The notes under the pieces: model-generated | Database searches by the model: none | The model's input: the letters and a program-made list of their open reading frames with translations, nothing else | What the model was told of the DNA's origin: nothing | DNA from: Chloroflexota bacterium | GTDB lineage: Bacteria > Chloroflexota > Anaerolineae > Anaerolineales > Villigracilaceae | Direction: 5' to 3' | Assembly (NCBI GenBank): GCA_016235445.1 | Contig: JACRLB010000029.1 | Span: forward strand, 62,001 to 126,000 | Length of the DNA: 64,000 bases | Shown here: positions 47,177-56,217 of the stretch, one piece after another | How positions within the stretch are numbered: position 1 is the stretch's first letter | How the letters are laid out: each line of letters begins with the position of its first letter | Made by a program: the position numbers and the translations under genes

Positions 47177-47389
47177 ATGGGTTTTATATTTGGGATCTTG
47201 CTGTTGTTGATCGCGTTCTATGAAATGTACAAAGGCGAAATATCGGTTTCTTATGGGACCAATAAGAATGCGTCCCAGCGTCCAAGTTTTCTGGTCACTC
47301 GCGCTGAGAAGCCTGTGTATTTCTGGTTTTTGGTGGGCGGCGAGATTGTGATTGCCATTGTCCTATTGACTGGACTGCTTGGTTTCTAA
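47177..47389 (+). CDS. Small two-TM membrane protein
   Basis: ORF with SD-like AAGGAG upstream; two hydrophobic segments. Confidence 0.55.
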   Translation: MGFIFGILLLLIAFYEMYKGEISVSYGTNKNASQRPSFLVTRAEKPVYFWFLVGGEIVIAIVLLTGLLGF

Positions 47390-47413
47390 AGTAACCGCTG
47401 GAATATGGGTATG

Positions 47414-47453
47414 AACGAACAGCAATGGACCAGGTTCCATTGCTGTTCGTTTT
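47414..47453. terminator. Intrinsic terminator
   Basis: AACGAACAGCAATGGACCAGGTTCCATTGCTGTTCGTT. Confidence 0.7.
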
Positions 47454-47493
47454 ATGGGTGGTAGAATCTCTTCATCAATCTCTGGAGGATTCC

Positions 47494-48711
47494 ATGACCG
47501 AAGTTGTAATCGTAGACGCCATCCGCACGCCCATTGGGGCATTGGGCGGCATCCTTTCATCCATCCGCCCGGACGATATGGCGGCGCATGTCATTAAAGC
47601 AATTCTTGAACGCAATCCATTTGACCCTGCCCTCATCGAAGAAGTTTTTTTGGGATGTGCGAATCAGGCGGGCGAAGATAACCGTGACGTGGCGCGCATG
47701 GCCGCGCTGTTGGCTGGCCTGCCCCTGCAAACAGGAGGCGTCACTGTGAATCGACTCTGCGCCTCGGGCTTGAACGCCGTCAACATGGCGGCTCGCGCCA
47801 TCAAAGCTGGCGAAGGGGATGTGTACATCGCAGGCGGAGTCGAATCCATGAGCCGCGCACCCTACTCGCTTCCAAAGGCGGAGGCGGGTTTTTCCTTCGG
47901 CAACCTCACCGCGTATGACACAGCCCTCGGCTGGCGGTATCCAAACCCCAAAATGAAAGAAATGTACGGCACCGACTCGATGGGCGAGACCGCCGAGAAC
48001 ATCGCCGCAGAACGCCCGCACATCACCCGCGAAAAGCAGGATGACTTCTCCGTCCGTTCGCATCAACGCGCCATAGCCGCAATTGACTCGGAACGATTCA
48101 AACAGGAAATCGTGCCCGTCACTATCCCTCAGAAAAAGGATGACCCAAAACTCGTAGACACAGACGAACGTCCGCGCCGCGACACGACCATGGAAAGCCT
48201 TGCCAAACTCAAGCCTGCCTTCAAAAAAGAAGGCGGAACCGTCACCGCTGGCAACTCATCTGGATTAAATGACGGCGCGGCGGCGCTTTTGTTGATGAGC
48301 GCAGAAAAAGCCAAAGCCTTGAATCTCAAACCGCTGGCCCGCATTGTCACATCCGCTTCTGCTGGCGTGCCTCCGCGTGTGATGGGCTACGGCCCCATCC
48401 CTGCCACGCGGAAAGCCTTGCAACGTGCTGGCTTGAAAATGCAAGACATTGGCCTGGTTGAGATCAACGAAGCCTTTGCCGTGCAGTCACTTGCCGTGAT
48501 GGAAGATTTGGAACTCGACCCTGAAATCGTCAATGTCAACGGTGGAGCCATCGCCATTGGACATCCCCTCGGCTGTTCGGGCGCGCGTTTGATGACAACC
48601 CTCGTCCACGAGATGAAGAATCGCGGCAATGTCAAATATGGCCTCGCGACTCTCTGCGTGGGCGTTGGGCAGGGCGAAGCGACGATAATCGAGAGTTTGG
48701 TTGAAGGTTGA
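47494..48711 (+). CDS. Acetyl-CoA acetyltransferase (thiolase)
   Basis: [65 protein letters not shown]. Confidence 0.95.
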   Translation: MTEVVIVDAIRTPIGALGGILSSIRPDDMAAHVIKAILERNPFDPALIEEVFLGCANQAGEDNRDVARMAALLAGLPLQTGGVTVNRLCASGLNAVNMAARAIKAGEGDVYIAGGVESMSRAPYSLPKAEAGFSFGNLTAYDTALGWRYPNPKMKEMYGTDSMGETAENIAAERPHITREKQDDFSVRSHQRAIAAIDSERFKQEIVPVTIPQKKDDPKLVDTDERPRRDTTMESLAKLKPAFKKEGGTVTAGNSSGLNDGAAALLLMSAEKAKALNLKPLARIVTSASAGVPPRVMGYGPIPATRKALQRAGLKMQDIGLVEINEAFAVQSLAVMEDLELDPEIVNVNGGAIAIGHPLGCSGARLMTTLVHEMKNRGNVKYGLATLCVGVGQGEATIIESLVEG

Positions 48712-48785
48712 AGGTCGAAGATTGAAGGTTGAAGCTCTGACTTTAGACTTTTAACTTTTTACCTTCAACCCAATTAGGATATCAA

Positions 48786-49991
48786 ATGAAAAAAATAACT
48801 TCTTTCCTCTTTCTTCTTTTGTTAATCACCGCCTGTTCCGCCCCCGTCACTCAAAACCCGCAAGCACAAAATATTGCAGAGACTGTTGCCACCGAGGCGA
48901 ATCTGGCGGAAGCCATTGCCACCGAAACTCAAACCATCCCGCAACTTGCGCCCCAAAATACACCTTTGCCTGCCGAGATCGGCGCGCCATTAATTGATTC
49001 CCCGGCCATCATCTTTATTGAAATGCTCGATGAAGTTTATGGCTGGGGGATTACGGAAACAGAAATCGTCAGCACCAACGATGGCGGCGTGACGTGGTAC
49101 AACGTCACGCCGCCATCGTTGACCGATGTAGGCCAGTCCGTTTTTACAGATTTTCTTGACGAGTCTCATGCCTGGGTGCAAACTGTAGACCCCAATAATT
49201 ATCCCAATGGCGGCACGCTCTACCGCACCTCCGATGGCGGCCTCACCTGGGAATCGTTTGCCACTCCCTTCAGCGCAGGCGACATTGAATTTGTAGATGC
49301 GAACAACGGCTGGATCATGGCCGACCTCGGCGTGGGCGCAGGCTCCATGGCCGTCTCTGTCTTTCAAACCAAAGATGGCGGCGCAACCTGGGCGCGAACC
49401 TACACCAATGACCCAAACCTCGCAGGCGCAGGGGATTCACTTCCGCTGGGCGGCATCAAAGTGATGCTTGTCCCGCTCGATATGAAAACCGCCTGGGTGG
49501 GCGGCGTGGTCTATTCCTCAGGCTCCACCTATTTATTCCGCACCGATGACGGCGGCGGCGGCTGGTCTCAAACCACTATGGTTCTTCCCGCAGAAGCCCA
49601 ATCCAGCGAGCTGACGATCGAGCAGGTGAAATTCGTTTCGCCAACCCAGGGGTTCCTCGCAATCCGCAGGACATCCGCAACCCTCGAAACCATTCTTTAC
49701 GCAACGAATGACGGCGGCGAAACATGGAACCCTGCGCCCGCAAAACTGCCGGGCCTGGGCAAACTCGAAATCCCGTCAGCGCAGGAAATGATCTTTTATT
49801 CCAGCAACCAATTCCACGTTACGAAGGATGCGGCGAAGACCTTCGAAATCATAGTCCCAGATATCGCATTCGGCGAATCCCTCAAGGATATGAGCTTCGT
49901 CAATTCATCCACTGGCTGGCTGACGACCACCAGCCGCGCGCTTTATAAAACCACGGATGGAGGACATACCTGGTTCCCGATCATCCCGTAG
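48786..49991 (+). CDS. Lipoprotein with YCF48/BNR-like repeats
   Basis: Lipobox LLLITACSAP; repeated TxDGGxTW motifs. Confidence 0.8.
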   Translation: MKKITSFLFLLLLITACSAPVTQNPQAQNIAETVATEANLAEAIATETQTIPQLAPQNTPLPAEIGAPLIDSPAIIFIEMLDEVYGWGITETEIVSTNDGGVTWYNVTPPSLTDVGQSVFTDFLDESHAWVQTVDPNNYPNGGTLYRTSDGGLTWESFATPFSAGDIEFVDANNGWIMADLGVGAGSMAVSVFQTKDGGATWARTYTNDPNLAGAGDSLPLGGIKVMLVPLDMKTAWVGGVVYSSGSTYLFRTDDGGGGWSQTTMVLPAEAQSSELTIEQVKFVSPTQGFLAIRRTSATLETILYATNDGGETWNPAPAKLPGLGKLEIPSAQEMIFYSSNQFHVTKDAAKTFEIIVPDIAFGESLKDMSFVNSSTGWLTTTSRALYKTTDGGHTWFPIIP

Positions 49992-50063
49992 ACGCTTCGC
50001 CTCCCCCAACCCGACGCCTGATTCTGTTTCGATTTACATTTAATTTATCAAGGAGAATATCAC

Positions 50064-50471
50064 ATGCCGCACCTCGTTCGAGATTGGATGTCCAGCCCTG
50101 TTGTTGTAGTTGACCCGGATTCAAGCGTCTCGTATGCCATGACGTTGATGCGCCGCCGCAATATCCACAGCGTGGTTGTGGATGTGAGCGAGCAAAACCC
50201 ATCCTACGGCATTATCACCACCACCGATGTGCGCGACAAGATCGTGGCGGCAAACCGTAACCCCGCCGAAACCACCGTGCGCGAGATTATGTCCGGGCCG
50301 ATTGTTACCGGCCGCGCCGAATGGACGTTGATGGAATGCTCGCAGGTGATGCAGAAAAGAAAAATCCACCACCTGCCGATTGCAGATGAAGGCGGCTCGT
50401 TGATCGGCCTGATCTCTGCGACGGATATTTTTATGTCGGTTGAAGAACAGGGTTGGGAAGAGGAAAAATAG
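50064..50471 (+). CDS. CBS-domain-pair protein
   Basis: VRDWMSSPVVVVDPDSSVSYAMTLMRRRNIHSVVV...IMSGPIVTGRAEWTLMECSQVMQKRKIHHLPIADEGGSLIGLISATDIF. Confidence 0.88.
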   Translation: MPHLVRDWMSSPVVVVDPDSSVSYAMTLMRRRNIHSVVVDVSEQNPSYGIITTTDVRDKIVAANRNPAETTVREIMSGPIVTGRAEWTLMECSQVMQKRKIHHLPIADEGGSLIGLISATDIFMSVEEQGWEEEK

Positions 50472-50500
50472 CAAACCATCAATTGATGTAAAATTGAAAT

Positions 50501-51124
50501 ATGCCAAAGCAGAAATATTACGTGGTATGGAAAGGCCGCAAGACGGGCATCTTCACCACCTGGGTAGAGTGTGAAAAACAGGTGAAGGGCTTTGTTGGCG
50601 CGCAGTTCAAGGCTTTCGAGAGCGAAGCCGAAGCCGATGCCGCCTACCTTGCCCATTACGATGATTACAAAGGCAAACCCTCCACCAGCGGAAAGTGGAA
50701 ACTGGCGAGCATTCAACCCCTGCTCCCATCCCTCTGTGTGGATGCGGCTTGCAGTGGTTCGCCCGGCAAACTGGAATACCGCGGCGTGAACGCCAAAACA
50801 GGCGAAGAGATTTTTCGCGCAGGCCCCTACGGCGACGGCACAAATAACGTGGGGGAATTTCTGGCAATTGTCCACGCGCTTACGTGGCAGGCAAAACATA
50901 ATATGCACATCCCCATTTATTCTGATTCAGAGAATGCCATCTTGTGGGTGAATACAGGCCAGTGCAAAACAAAGCTCAAACGCACCGCAAAGAACGCCGT
51001 GTTATTTGCGCTTATCCAAAGCGCCGAGAACTGGCTGGCAGAGAACGAACTGCCCGAAGACAAGCTCATAAAATGGAATACCGGCCTCTGGGGCGAAAAC
51101 CCCGCAGATTTTGGGCGCAAGTGA
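50501..51124 (+). CDS. Ribonuclease H with N-terminal viroplasmin (RNase H1 HBD-like) domain
   Basis: YYVVWKGRKTGIFTTWVECEKQVKGFVGAQFKAFES and SLCVDAACSG...TNNVGEFLAIVHAL...IYSDSENAILWV. Confidence 0.88.
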   Translation: MPKQKYYVVWKGRKTGIFTTWVECEKQVKGFVGAQFKAFESEAEADAAYLAHYDDYKGKPSTSGKWKLASIQPLLPSLCVDAACSGSPGKLEYRGVNAKTGEEIFRAGPYGDGTNNVGEFLAIVHALTWQAKHNMHIPIYSDSENAILWVNTGQCKTKLKRTAKNAVLFALIQSAENWLAENELPEDKLIKWNTGLWGENPADFGRK

Positions 51125-51131
51125 AAATTTG

Positions 51132-52805
51132 ATGCCGAAAATTTTTAGCTGGTCCTGGTCGCTGGGGCGTTTGCGGGGTGTGGATATTCGCTTTCATTTT
51201 TCCGTCCTGTTCAGTATCCCAATCGCCTATTATCTCTTCAAACCAGCGGATTTTCGCGGAGCGGTTGAAGCCTTGCTATGGGTGGGCGGGTTTCTGCTTT
51301 TTATTTTCCTGCACGAACTCGGGCACACCTTTGCCGCCCAGCTTGCAGGCGTGGAAGTGAAAAGCGTTTTCGTCTGGCTGTTGGGCGGGTTGACCCACCT
51401 TGCCTACAAACCAGAAAAGCCCGCCCATAATTTGTTCATTGCCGCGGCAGGGCCGCTTGTGAACATGGTTCTCGCCTTCTTATGTGTTGCGGCATATATC
51501 CTGCTCTACATTTTTTTCCTGCCTTATTCCGATAATGTCGAACTCTTCCTTTGGGTGCAGACCTTCGCCAATTTATTTTTCTCACTCGCCTTGTTGAATG
51601 TGATCCTGATCGGCTTCAACCTTCTGCCTGTCTATCCGCTGGACGGGGGCAACATCCTTCACGCCGTTATGGAAATGCTCTTCGGAAAACCCAGCGCAGA
51701 TTGGATCACGCTCGTGGTCAGCATCCCCTTTCTTTTTATTTTGATCATCTTTGGAATTGTCACACGCGATTATATTCTGCTTGGCTTTTGCGTCATCATG
51801 GCGCTGGCGGTCAGTTCGTTGAACCGCTCCCTGTTGCGCAGAATCAACCTGGGTGTGAATTATCTTTTCAGGCGCGCGGGATATTATTACATGCTCGGTG
51901 ATTACGAACGCGCCGCCCAGCATTACACCCACGACATCGAAAAACACCCTGCGCATCTCATCGATCATTATCTTGCGCGCGCAAGCTGTTATCTGTTAAT
52001 GGGTCAAAAGGAACGCGCGCTGGCGGATATAGACCGCGCTTTGAAGATGGCGCCAAACCATGCCTTCGCAATGGAGTTGCGCGGCGAGGTATACGCGTTG
52101 GAAAAAAATTACGATGCCGCCCTGGAGTTGTTCTCCCGCGCCCAAAACATCAACCCCCATTGGGCGGTCCCTTATTTCGACCGCGCTTCGATCCTGCTCG
52201 ACCGCAGTGAGTTTCAACCCGCGCTCGAAGAATTGAACAAAGCCATTTCCCTGCAGGGACGGATGCCGCTTTTTTATCTGGTTCGCTCGCTCGCGCATTT
52301 CAGGCTTGGCAATCTCGAGTCCGCGCGCAAAGACCAGAATCTGGCGGTGCAGTTCTCGCCAGCCGATGCGCTGGTGATGGCCGATATCAACCTCATGCTG
52401 TACGAAAACAACCTGGATTGGGCAGAGGATTTTTACACCCGCATCCTTTCGAAAAATCCACGCGATGTACTTGCGCTTCATGGCCGCGCGGACGCCTGCC
52501 GCATGAACAATGAGCATCTACCAGCTATTGACAGCTACACCCGCGCCATTGAGATCGATCCGCGCGAAGTCCGATTGTATCTGGGGCGCGGTAAATCCTA
52601 TTTGGCTTTGAATGAATCTGAAAAAGCAAAAACCGATTTTGAGAAAGCCAAATCACTGACAGATAAATTACACCAGAAAAGACAGGCGGAAGAATTAATA
52701 AAGACCCTAAAGGTTTTCCCGTCTGACTCGAGTCTTGACATGCAAGACTCTCTCTCTAAATATGACGATAGTTTGCATGAGAAACCTTTAGGGTCTGATG
52801 ATTAA
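51132..52805 (+). CDS. Site-2 protease (M50) family membrane protein with C-terminal TPR repeats
   Basis: FLHELGHTFAAQLAGV (HExxH); NLLPVYPLDGGNIL; multiple TPR units. Confidence 0.88.
   Translation: MPKIFSWSWSLGRLRGVDIRFHFSVLFSIPIAYYLFKPADFRGAVEALLWVGGFLLFIFLHELGHTFAAQLAGVEVKSVFVWLLGGLTHLAYKPEKPAHNLFIAAAGPLVNMVLAFLCVAAYILLYIFFLPYSDNVELFLWVQTFANLFFSLALLNVILIGFNLLPVYPLDGGNILHAVMEMLFGKPSADWITLVVSIPFLFILIIFGIVTRDYILLGFCVIMALAVSSLNRSLLRRINLGVNYLFRRAGYYYMLGDYERAAQHYTHDIEKHPAHLIDHYLARASCYLLMGQKERALADIDRALKMAPNHAFAMELRGEVYALEKNYDAALELFSRAQNINPHWAVPYFDRASILLDRSEFQPALEELNKAISLQGRMPLFYLVRSLAHFRLGNLESARKDQNLAVQFSPADALVMADINLMLYENNLDWAEDFYTRILSKNPRDVLALHGRADACRMNNEHLPAIDSYTRAIEIDPREVRLYLGRGKSYLALNESEKAKTDFEKAKSLTDKLHQKRQAEELIKTLKVFPSDSSLDMQDSLSKYDDSLHEKPLGSDD
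52702..52796. repeat. Palindromic element (AGACCCTAAAGGTTT...AAACCTTTAGGGTCT) inside the 3' end of the S2P-TPR gene
   Basis: 15-bp perfect inverted repeat with the CCCTAAAGG core of element D. Confidence 0.8.
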
Positions 52806-52814
52806 GGAGAACTC

Positions 52815-53381
52815 ATGAAAACCGCATTACTGGTAATCGACGTTCAAAAAGACTATTTCCCCGGCGGCAAAATGGAATTGGTCAACCCGCTCGAGGCTGG
52901 GAAGAAAGCCTACATGCTCCTTCAATGCTTCCGCGAGCATGGCGGGCGTCACATCCACATTCAGCATATTGCGCTGAAACCCGATGCGCCCTTTTTTGTG
53001 AAAGGCACACCTGGCTCGGACATTCACGACTCTGCCGCGCATTTTGAAGGCGAGCCGATTGTGTACAAGCATTATCCCAACTCGTTCCGCGGGACGAATT
53101 TGCTGGAGATGCTGAAGGAGTGGGGAGTGGAACGAGTCGTCATCACTGGCATGATGACCCACATGTGCGTGGACGCCACCGCCCGCGCCGCCGCAGACTT
53201 CGGCTTTCAAGTGTGGGTCGCGGAAGATGCCTGCGCCACACGTGATTTGAAATATGGCGAAACCACGATTCCCGCGGACCACGTCCACAAGGCGTTTTTG
53301 ACGGCGTTGAAATCCTACGGGCAGGTGATGCTCTCGGAGCAGGTCATTGCGCAATTGGCGGCAGAGCAAACCCCGCGTTGA
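52815..53381 (+). CDS. Cysteine hydrolase (isochorismatase-like)
   Basis: ALLVIDVQKDYFPGGKMEL; VVITGMMTHMCVDATARAAADFGFQV. Confidence 0.9.
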   Translation: MKTALLVIDVQKDYFPGGKMELVNPLEAGKKAYMLLQCFREHGGRHIHIQHIALKPDAPFFVKGTPGSDIHDSAAHFEGEPIVYKHYPNSFRGTNLLEMLKEWGVERVVITGMMTHMCVDATARAAADFGFQVWVAEDACATRDLKYGETTIPADHVHKAFLTALKSYGQVMLSEQVIAQLAAEQTPR

Positions 53382-53448
53382 GCGGGCGTGGCCGGGCTGT
53401 GGGGTCATTTTCTCAAGCAGGCGTTTGCCCTTTTCCAATGCATCATGA

Positions 53449-53492
53449 AAAATTCTGGAATCCATTCGCACGCGAATGGATTCCAGAATTTT
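53449..53492. terminator. Hairpin with 21-bp perfect arms
   Basis: AAAATTCTGGAATCCATTCGC-AC-GCGAATGGATTCCAGAATTTT. Confidence 0.7.
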
Positions 53493-53499
53493 ACGTTAC

Positions 53500-53668
53500 T
53501 TTGACAATGTCACATTAAGACTGAAACCAAAGTACAAAACCACGAAGTGTCACGAACGAAACCTTCGTTTTTAGCCTTTTGCTCTCCTTTGTGCCCCTTT
53601 GCCTGCACCGTGCAGCAGGCACGCGTGTGGACTTTGTGGTAAAGGTTTTGAAATGTGACATTGTCAAA
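53500..53668. repeat. MITE-like element E with 17-bp perfect TIR TTTGACAATGTCACATT / AATGTGACATTGTCAAA
   Basis: Read directly. Confidence 0.8.
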
Positions 53669-53672
53669 TTAC

Positions 53673-54485
53673 TTACGCAGGCTTGTAGGCTGTGATCTTT
53701 GCACTGTAGACTGCTTTGTAGATTGAATCACGCGGGTAGTCTTTCACGTCCAGTTTCATTTCGTCCAGCGCGCTGTCCACGGTTTGCTTGTCGAAGTAAA
53801 CGGGTTTGATGGAAATGTCTGTAAAGCCAACAGACTCCATCATGCCGATGTACTCCTTCGCTTCGACGGATCCAGCCACGCATCCCGCCCACGCGCTCAG
53901 GCTTTTTCGAACAGGCTCAGGCAGTTCACCGTCTGTCACGATGTCAGACACGGCGAGTTTGCCGCCAGGCGCAAGCGTTCGGAAGGCCTCGTTGAAAACC
54001 TTTTCCTTGTCCGGCGAGAGGTTGATGACGCAATTCGAGATGATGACATCCACAGTGTTGCTGTCTACGGGGAGGTCTTCGAGATAACCCTGCCTGAATT
54101 CGACGTTCGCCGCATTGACCCGCTTTGCGTTGGCTTGGGCGCGTTCGATCATTTCGGGGGTCATGTCCACGCCGATCACGCGTCCTTCTGGACCTACTTT
54201 CTGGGCGGCCAACAAACAGTCGAGTCCTGCGCCTGAGCCAAGATCAAGTACGATTTGTCCTGGTTTCAATGAGGCGAGTGTGATTGGGTCGCCACAGCCG
54301 TAGCTGGTGCTGGCTACATCGCTTGGGACGGTGGTGAGCAGGTCAACAGGGTAGAGACTGTTTTCGGGACTGCAACAACTGTCGCCACAGCAGGAAGCGG
54401 ATTTTTTAATCCGCTCGGCGTAATGCTCGCGAACCGTCTCATGGATGGGGGATGCCCCGAGAAGCGGGGTGGGGGATTGGGTCAT
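53673..54485 (-). CDS. arsM: Arsenite methyltransferase
   Basis: SASCCGDSCCSPENSLYP; DLGSGAGLDCLLAAQKVGPEGRVIGVDMTPEMI; SNCVINLSPDKEKVFNEAFRTLAPGGKLAVSDIV. Confidence 0.92.
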   Translation of the reverse strand: MTQSPTPLLGASPIHETVREHYAERIKKSASCCGDSCCSPENSLYPVDLLTTVPSDVASTSYGCGDPITLASLKPGQIVLDLGSGAGLDCLLAAQKVGPEGRVIGVDMTPEMIERAQANAKRVNAANVEFRQGYLEDLPVDSNTVDVIISNCVINLSPDKEKVFNEAFRTLAPGGKLAVSDIVTDGELPEPVRKSLSAWAGCVAGSVEAKEYIGMMESVGFTDISIKPVYFDKQTVDSALDEMKLDVKDYPRDSIYKAVYSAKITAYKPA

Positions 54486-54506
54486 TTTTGGTCTCCTTTG
54501 TTTTAT

Positions 54507-54522
54507 ATAGATGATTGTCTAT
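54507..54522. promoter_or_regulatory. Putative ArsR operator ATAGATGATTGTCTAT
   Basis: Imperfect inverted repeat upstream of arsM; similar to 54911. Confidence 0.7.
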
Positions 54523-54572
54523 GTATGTTGCTAAAAAAACGGGATGCATCTCGGCGCCGAGACTCATCCCGA

Positions 54573-54884
54573 TTAAGCCTTGAGGGTTTGGATTAATTTT
54601 TCGGTGGTGATGCTTTCGGGCGCGAACTTGATCATCAACTGCCCACAGCAGATGGCGACGTTTTCCTGATTTAGTGAATAAAAAGTTTGCTTGCCTTCTT
54701 CGCGGACGGTGACGAGATCCGCATCGCGCAAAATGGCAAGGTGATGCGAGACGGTGGGCTGGGAGACATCCAGTTTCTCGACGATCTCATTGACCGAGAG
54801 TGAAGCGCAACAGCAGATTTTCATGATCTTCTGGCGCGTTTCGTCTGAGATGGCTTTGGCAAAGAGGACAGGGTTGAATTTCAT
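54573..54884 (-). CDS. arsR: ArsR/SmtB family transcriptional regulator
   Basis: ETRQKIMKICCCASLSVNEIVEKLDVSQPTVSHHLAILRDADLVTVREEGKQTFYSL. Confidence 0.92.
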   Translation of the reverse strand: MKFNPVLFAKAISDETRQKIMKICCCASLSVNEIVEKLDVSQPTVSHHLAILRDADLVTVREEGKQTFYSLNQENVAICCGQLMIKFAPESITTEKLIQTLKA

Positions 54885-54910
54885 CTGGGTGGTTTTCTAT
54901 GGGATATTAT

Positions 54911-54926
54911 ATAGATAAACGTCTAT
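54911..54926. promoter_or_regulatory. Putative ArsR operator ATAGATAAACGTCTAT
   Basis: Inverted repeat 27 bp upstream of the arsR start; matches 54507 in both half sites. Confidence 0.75.
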
Positions 54927-55208
54927 TTGTCAATGGGTTTCGCCGAGTCGAAAATATACGAGAATGTTCACAAAACGCGAAAAGAATCTACTGCTCTTTT
55001 AAAGTTCACGCAGATTGGCGGATAAAATATTTTGGCTCATGTGTAGACTCTGTGCGAAAGGCAAAACGCGAAATACGCAAATCAGGCAAATCACGCGAAT
55101 TTTTCGCGCAATTCGTTGAATTCGCGGCATTCGCATTAAGAATTTTAATACGATGCCAATCGCTTGCACACTCCTTACACATGAGCCAATATTTTATGCC
55201 CCCGTCTT

Positions 55209-56213
55209 TTATTTCTGCGCTTTCACAAAGTATGCGCCAGTTACCATCCCCAGCCCAAGCAGGGCGAGCAATAATCCCTGCCATAAAATGGGAGCGAGCA
55301 ACGCCTTCAACATGGCAGAGGCCAGGTCACTGCCGTAATCGAGAAAAATAACGGGCAGGTAGGTGGGCATTCGGTTAACGAGCGCCCGTTGGAGAATGGC
55401 TCCAAATAAGGGTGCGCCGAGCAGGCCCATCACAAGCGCAAGCAGGCCAGTGATAAAAAATGGAACTCCCCACCAGCCCAGCCAATTCTTAAGCGACCTG
55501 ACCACAAGGAGCGTCAACCCCAGCAAAAAAGCGAGCGGCAAAATTGGGCTGAGCCGCATGAAGAACCTGGCGGATTTTAATCTTTGGCGCGGGTCATTTT
55601 GCGGCGGCGCGCTCATGATGATGACATCGTCTTGAATCGCCGCCCCTGCAACCTGCAATTGACTTTGTATGATCGGCGCCAGCGCGGGGCGCAGGTCGGC
55701 GGGCGGGTTGCAAAATTCGATCTCTCCGCCTGAAAGCATTCCCAGGGTCATTTGGGCGATCTGGTTCAGTGAGCAATCAGGCTGTGTGCCCAATATGGTG
55801 AAAACAGCCTGTACGCCTGCATCGCCTGCCATGCCCGCCTTCAACGGAGCCAGGTTCACCTGCGCCGAATCCGTTTGCATATTGAGGTAGGCAAAGGTTG
55901 AATTCAACGCTTCGTTTCCAATCGTTTCCAGCATCTCCGGCGGGAGCAGGGCCCGGAAGAAAGCCTCCCATGCGTCCGCGCTCATGCTTTGCATGATGAG
56001 CGGGAACTCGCTTTGGTCTGTATTCGAGGACCTGATTGCCTCTGCCATTAACGCGGGAATTTTTGTATAAAAATCATCCTGGGCAAATGCTTTCTGGTAG
56101 GTCTCCGCGGTGAAGGCCTTTCGGTCTATATTAAAAAGCAGGAGCGCGATCACGGCAGTGAACACAAATAGAATCGCGCAAAGTACGGCAAGCGTTTTCT
56201 TTAGCGTTTCCAT
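55209..56213 (-). CDS. Membrane protein of unknown function
   Basis: N- and C-terminal TM segments with an extracytoplasmic domain. Confidence 0.6.
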   Translation of the reverse strand: METLKKTLAVLCAILFVFTAVIALLLFNIDRKAFTAETYQKAFAQDDFYTKIPALMAEAIRSSNTDQSEFPLIMQSMSADAWEAFFRALLPPEMLETIGNEALNSTFAYLNMQTDSAQVNLAPLKAGMAGDAGVQAVFTILGTQPDCSLNQIAQMTLGMLSGGEIEFCNPPADLRPALAPIIQSQLQVAGAAIQDDVIIMSAPPQNDPRQRLKSARFFMRLSPILPLAFLLGLTLLVVRSLKNWLGWWGVPFFITGLLALVMGLLGAPLFGAILQRALVNRMPTYLPVIFLDYGSDLASAMLKALLAPILWQGLLLALLGLGMVTGAYFVKAQK

Positions 56214-56217
56214 GTCA

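Noticed and set aside
48786-49991. Photosystem assembly factor (YCF48) meaning phototrophy
   Set aside because: YCF48/BNR-like repeats are common in secreted proteins; no photosynthesis genes here.
50501-51124. RNase H with viroplasmin domain as a retroelement part
   Set aside because: This is a normal bacterial RNase H1-like architecture among housekeeping genes.
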